Source of the DNA: CAZOLI01 sp964580675
GTDB taxonomy: Bacteria; Planctomycetota; MHYJ01; CAYXQY01
Length of the DNA stretch: 64,000 bases
NCBI GenBank assembly: GCA_964580675.1
Contig: CAZOLI010000004.1
Location: forward strand, 65,101 to 129,100
Direction: 5' to 3'
In this document: positions 62,295 through 64,000 of the stretch, in pieces
How positions within the stretch are numbered: position 1 is the first letter of the stretch
Layout: the number at the start of each line of letters is the position of its first letter
Made by a program: the position numbers and the translations under genes
Notes under the pieces: model-generated
Seen by the model: the letters and a program-made list of their open reading frames with translations, nothing else
Database searches by the model: none
Told to the model about the DNA's origin: nothing

Positions 62295-62417
62295 CTGTTT
62301 ACCAGACGGGAGAAATTGAGAGAAAATGTATCATTACGCATTATATATTACTTATCATACCGGAATGTGTTTGATCGGAAAAGCGAAACGAAACTCCCTG
62401 GAACAGTATTTTTTGTA

Positions 62418-62446
62418 TTGAAGAGACACAAATCGCGGCTTATACT
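62418..62446 (+). promoter_or_regulatory. Sigma70-type promoter for the GAF-SpoIIE phosphatase
   Basis: TTGAAG (62418-62423), a 17-base spacer and TATACT (62441-62446), 40 bases before the GTG start. Confidence 0.45.
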
Positions 62447-62474
62447 TGTAACGGAAACGGAAGAATTCAATTTC

Positions 62475-62480
62475 AGGAGG
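62475..62480 (+). promoter_or_regulatory. Ribosome binding site fixing the GTG start
   Basis: AGGAGG five bases before the GTG at 62486; no ATG lies near, so GTG is the start. Confidence 0.8.
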
Positions 62481-62485
62481 ATTTC

Positions 62486-63763
62486 GTGGAGGACACGAAC
62501 AAAAAAGTACAGGATCTCCGATCCCTGCTCGACATATCCCGGGCGATGACGGCCGAGCAGGATCTTGATCGTCTGCTTGACCTGATCATGGATCGGACCA
62601 CGGAATTGCTGAACGCGGAGCGAAGCACGCTGTTTCTATACGACGAGGCGTCGGATGAGTTGTATTCCCGGATCGCGCAGAAGTCGGAAGTCGAGGAGAT
62701 CCGGGTAGAAATGGGGGAGGGAATCGCCGGATCGGTGGCCCAGGACCGAAAGATCATCAACATTCGGGATGCGTATGAGGATGATCGGTTTAACGCCGAT
62801 GTGGACAAGGAGACGGGGTTTCGCACCCGGTCCATTCTCTGCGCTCCACTGATCAATCAGACGGGAGACCTCATCGGGGTCGTACAGGTGCTGAACAAGG
62901 AGGGTGGGCCTTTCACCGACTACGATGAGGAATTGCTGGAGGGACTGTCCGCGAACGCCGCGGTCGCCCTCGAGAACGCACGTTTGTTTGAGCACTTCCG
63001 GGAAAAGCAAAAAATTAAACAATCACTGAACATTGCCCGCCAGATTCAGCAGAACCTTCTCCCGGACGCCGCACCGGATCTGGCATCGTATCAGATTGAA
63101 GGATTCTCAAAGCCCGCGGAGGAAACCGGTGGTGACTATTTTGATTATTTTCGGCTCCCGGATGACCGGATCGGCGTCCTGATCATCGACGTGACCGGTC
63201 ACGGGATCGGTCCCGCCATTCTGATGGCCATCGTGCGATCAGTGTTTCATGCTCTGGTTCAGGAACAGGCGGACCCGGCCGATATCCTCACAAGGGCCAA
63301 CGAAATGCTGTTTGAGGATATGGGGGACGAGCGGTTTGCGACAGGCTGTTTGATCGTTCTGGATCCGGAAACGGGAGAATTCTCGTACGCAAACGCCGGT
63401 CACGATCCCCCGTTTTTCGTTCCTGCCGCGGCGGCGGAAAAGGTGGAATTAATCGAGTCCACGGGGGTTCCTCTTGGTATTGTGGAAGGGTTTGAATACG
63501 GAAAGGAGGGACCGTTTCAGCTTGAACCTGGGGGGGAAATCGTTCTGTACACCGATGGATTTACGGAAACAATGAATGAGGACGGAGAGATCTTCGGTGA
63601 GGATCGCCTCCGTGAGTTCGTTCTTGCGAATCAATCCCGATCACCCCGGGACTTTATCCAGGTGCTGGAAGAACAGGTGAAAGAGTACCGCGGTGATCAA
63701 CCCCGGGACGACGATCTCACACTGGTCGTGGTCAAGCGGGATCAGGAACAGCCACCTTCCTGA
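62486..63763 (+). CDS. GAF-SpoIIE PP2C phosphatase (RsbU-like)
   Basis: A 425-residue cytosolic regulator, GTG start. Residues about 20-165 are a GAF sensor domain (LDLIMDRTTELLNAERSTLF; GEGIAGSVAQDRKIINIRDA; LIGVVQVLNKEGGPFTDYDE). Residues about 185-420 are a SpoIIE/PP2C serine phosphatase with metal Asp motifs (GGDYFDYF; IIDVTGHGIGPAILMA; NAGHDPPFFV; ILYTDGFTE). RsbU-like proteins dephosphorylate anti-anti-sigma factors in stress signalling. No STAS or RsbW gene is complete here; a short open frame begins 144 bases later. Confidence 0.93.
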   Translation: MEDTNKKVQDLRSLLDISRAMTAEQDLDRLLDLIMDRTTELLNAERSTLFLYDEASDELYSRIAQKSEVEEIRVEMGEGIAGSVAQDRKIINIRDAYEDDRFNADVDKETGFRTRSILCAPLINQTGDLIGVVQVLNKEGGPFTDYDEELLEGLSANAAVALENARLFEHFREKQKIKQSLNIARQIQQNLLPDAAPDLASYQIEGFSKPAEETGGDYFDYFRLPDDRIGVLIIDVTGHGIGPAILMAIVRSVFHALVQEQADPADILTRANEMLFEDMGDERFATGCLIVLDPETGEFSYANAGHDPPFFVPAAAAEKVELIESTGVPLGIVEGFEYGKEGPFQLEPGGEIVLYTDGFTETMNEDGEIFGEDRLREFVLANQSRSPRDFIQVLEEQVKEYRGDQPRDDDLTLVVVKRDQEQPPS

Positions 63764-63906
63764 GAAACGTCTGAAGAACCCTCGTAACGTCTGTGGGAGG
63801 ACATTTGGTCCGTCCGTACGATACACCAAAAGGTAGTGCCGTCTGCCTCCCCAGGCATTTTTGACACGTTGGACGGTGAAATGCATCACACCCGTTCGAA
63901 CGGAAT

Positions 63907-64000
63907 ATGAACGTTTTCATGTTCCCGGCATCCGCCGTCGATTCGACACCAAAAAACGAACTCGAACGAATTTTTTCGGGGGTCGTCGGGTTCGAAAAAA
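63907..64000 (+). CDS. Possible gene start, truncated by the window edge
   Basis: ATG at 63907 opens a frame (MNVFMFPASAVDSTPKNELE...) that runs off the end. The context, after an RsbU-like gene, would suit an anti-sigma or STAS partner, but only 31 codons are visible and the ribosome site is weak. Confidence 0.3.
   Translation, partial: MNVFMFPASAVDSTPKNELERIFSGVVGFEK

Noticed and set aside
63641..63889. Minus-strand 82-residue open frame overlapping the end of the GAF-SpoIIE gene
   Set aside because: More than half overlaps a certain gene on the opposite strand and there is no recognisable family or ribosome site.
1..64000. CRISPR arrays, tRNA/rRNA genes, insertion sequences, prophage
   Set aside because: No regularly spaced repeats, no tRNA-type GGTTCGAAT arms in intergenic regions, no transposase or phage structural genes were seen.

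Overview
The window is a gene-dense, roughly 54-58% GC bacterial chromosome segment with about 45 supportable protein genes on both strands. I see no rRNA, tRNA, CRISPR array, insertion sequence or phage module. Gene content points to a planctomycete-like (PVC) lineage, inferred from protein style rather than a marker tree: secreted HEAT/TPR/STN proteins, secreted proteins with an N-terminal LKDG-type beta module, a pseudopilin-like tail (DPATGEP...SLGPDQEDDGG), oversized oligopeptide permeases with WGxWW repeats, and a CLCA-type metalloprotease. The genus cannot be named from the sequence.

Layout. 1-1911: edge-truncated secreted alpha/beta-hydrolase-like protein whose nucleophile position is Gly. 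2145-7240: S41 protease, YugP-type Zn peptidase, acyl-CoA carboxylase beta subunit, HEAT protein. 7309-12707 (minus): purM, purF, a small membrane protein, a TusA-like protein, an Rrf2 regulator and ffh. 12904-14349: a thioredoxin-fold selenoprotein read through an in-frame TGA. 14417-18579 (minus): two tandem STN-HEAT paralogues and an Nramp-like transporter. 18678-28603: DnaQ-WYL fusion, zinc-ribbon membrane protein, CLCA-like metalloprotease, DUF2158 protein, a YdjM-like hydrolase gene broken by in-frame stops, coiled-coil secreted protein, HutF-like deiminase, vWA protein and a conserved unknown. 28995-33088: CPBP protease, FtsQ-like protein, membrane protein, lone nuoD, and two copies of an unexplained intergenic element (28866-28949 and 33010-33088). 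33091-41360: a complete oligopeptide ABC transporter with the binding protein divergent from two permeases and two ATPases. 41442-49018: small Cys protein, ComM-like ATPase, NYN nuclease, TonB, dihydroorotase, PolX. 49260-54902: pseudopilin-like protein, membrane proteins, TatD, DUF1614, S9 peptidase. 54914-60357 (minus): an overlapping TPR / HAD phosphatase / NeuB / NeuA operon. 60513-63763: FolB, secreted Xaa-Pro peptidase and a GAF-SpoIIE phosphatase.

Themes. Peptide breakdown and uptake recur (S41, S9, M24B, CLCA-like, CPBP, YugP and a full Opp/Dpp system), consistent with a peptide-scavenging heterotroph. Nucleotide synthesis (purF, purM, pyrC) and nonulosonic-acid synthesis (neuB, neuA) are present.

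The standout is the selenoprotein at 12904-14349. Its thioredoxin motif is W-Sec-A-G-C and it is followed by TPR-like and DsbD-alpha-like regions. Conventional gene calling would split it into a 73-residue fragment and a headless downstream ORF. The second most interesting signal is the paired intergenic element, which shares a hairpin whose arms differ by compensatory changes.
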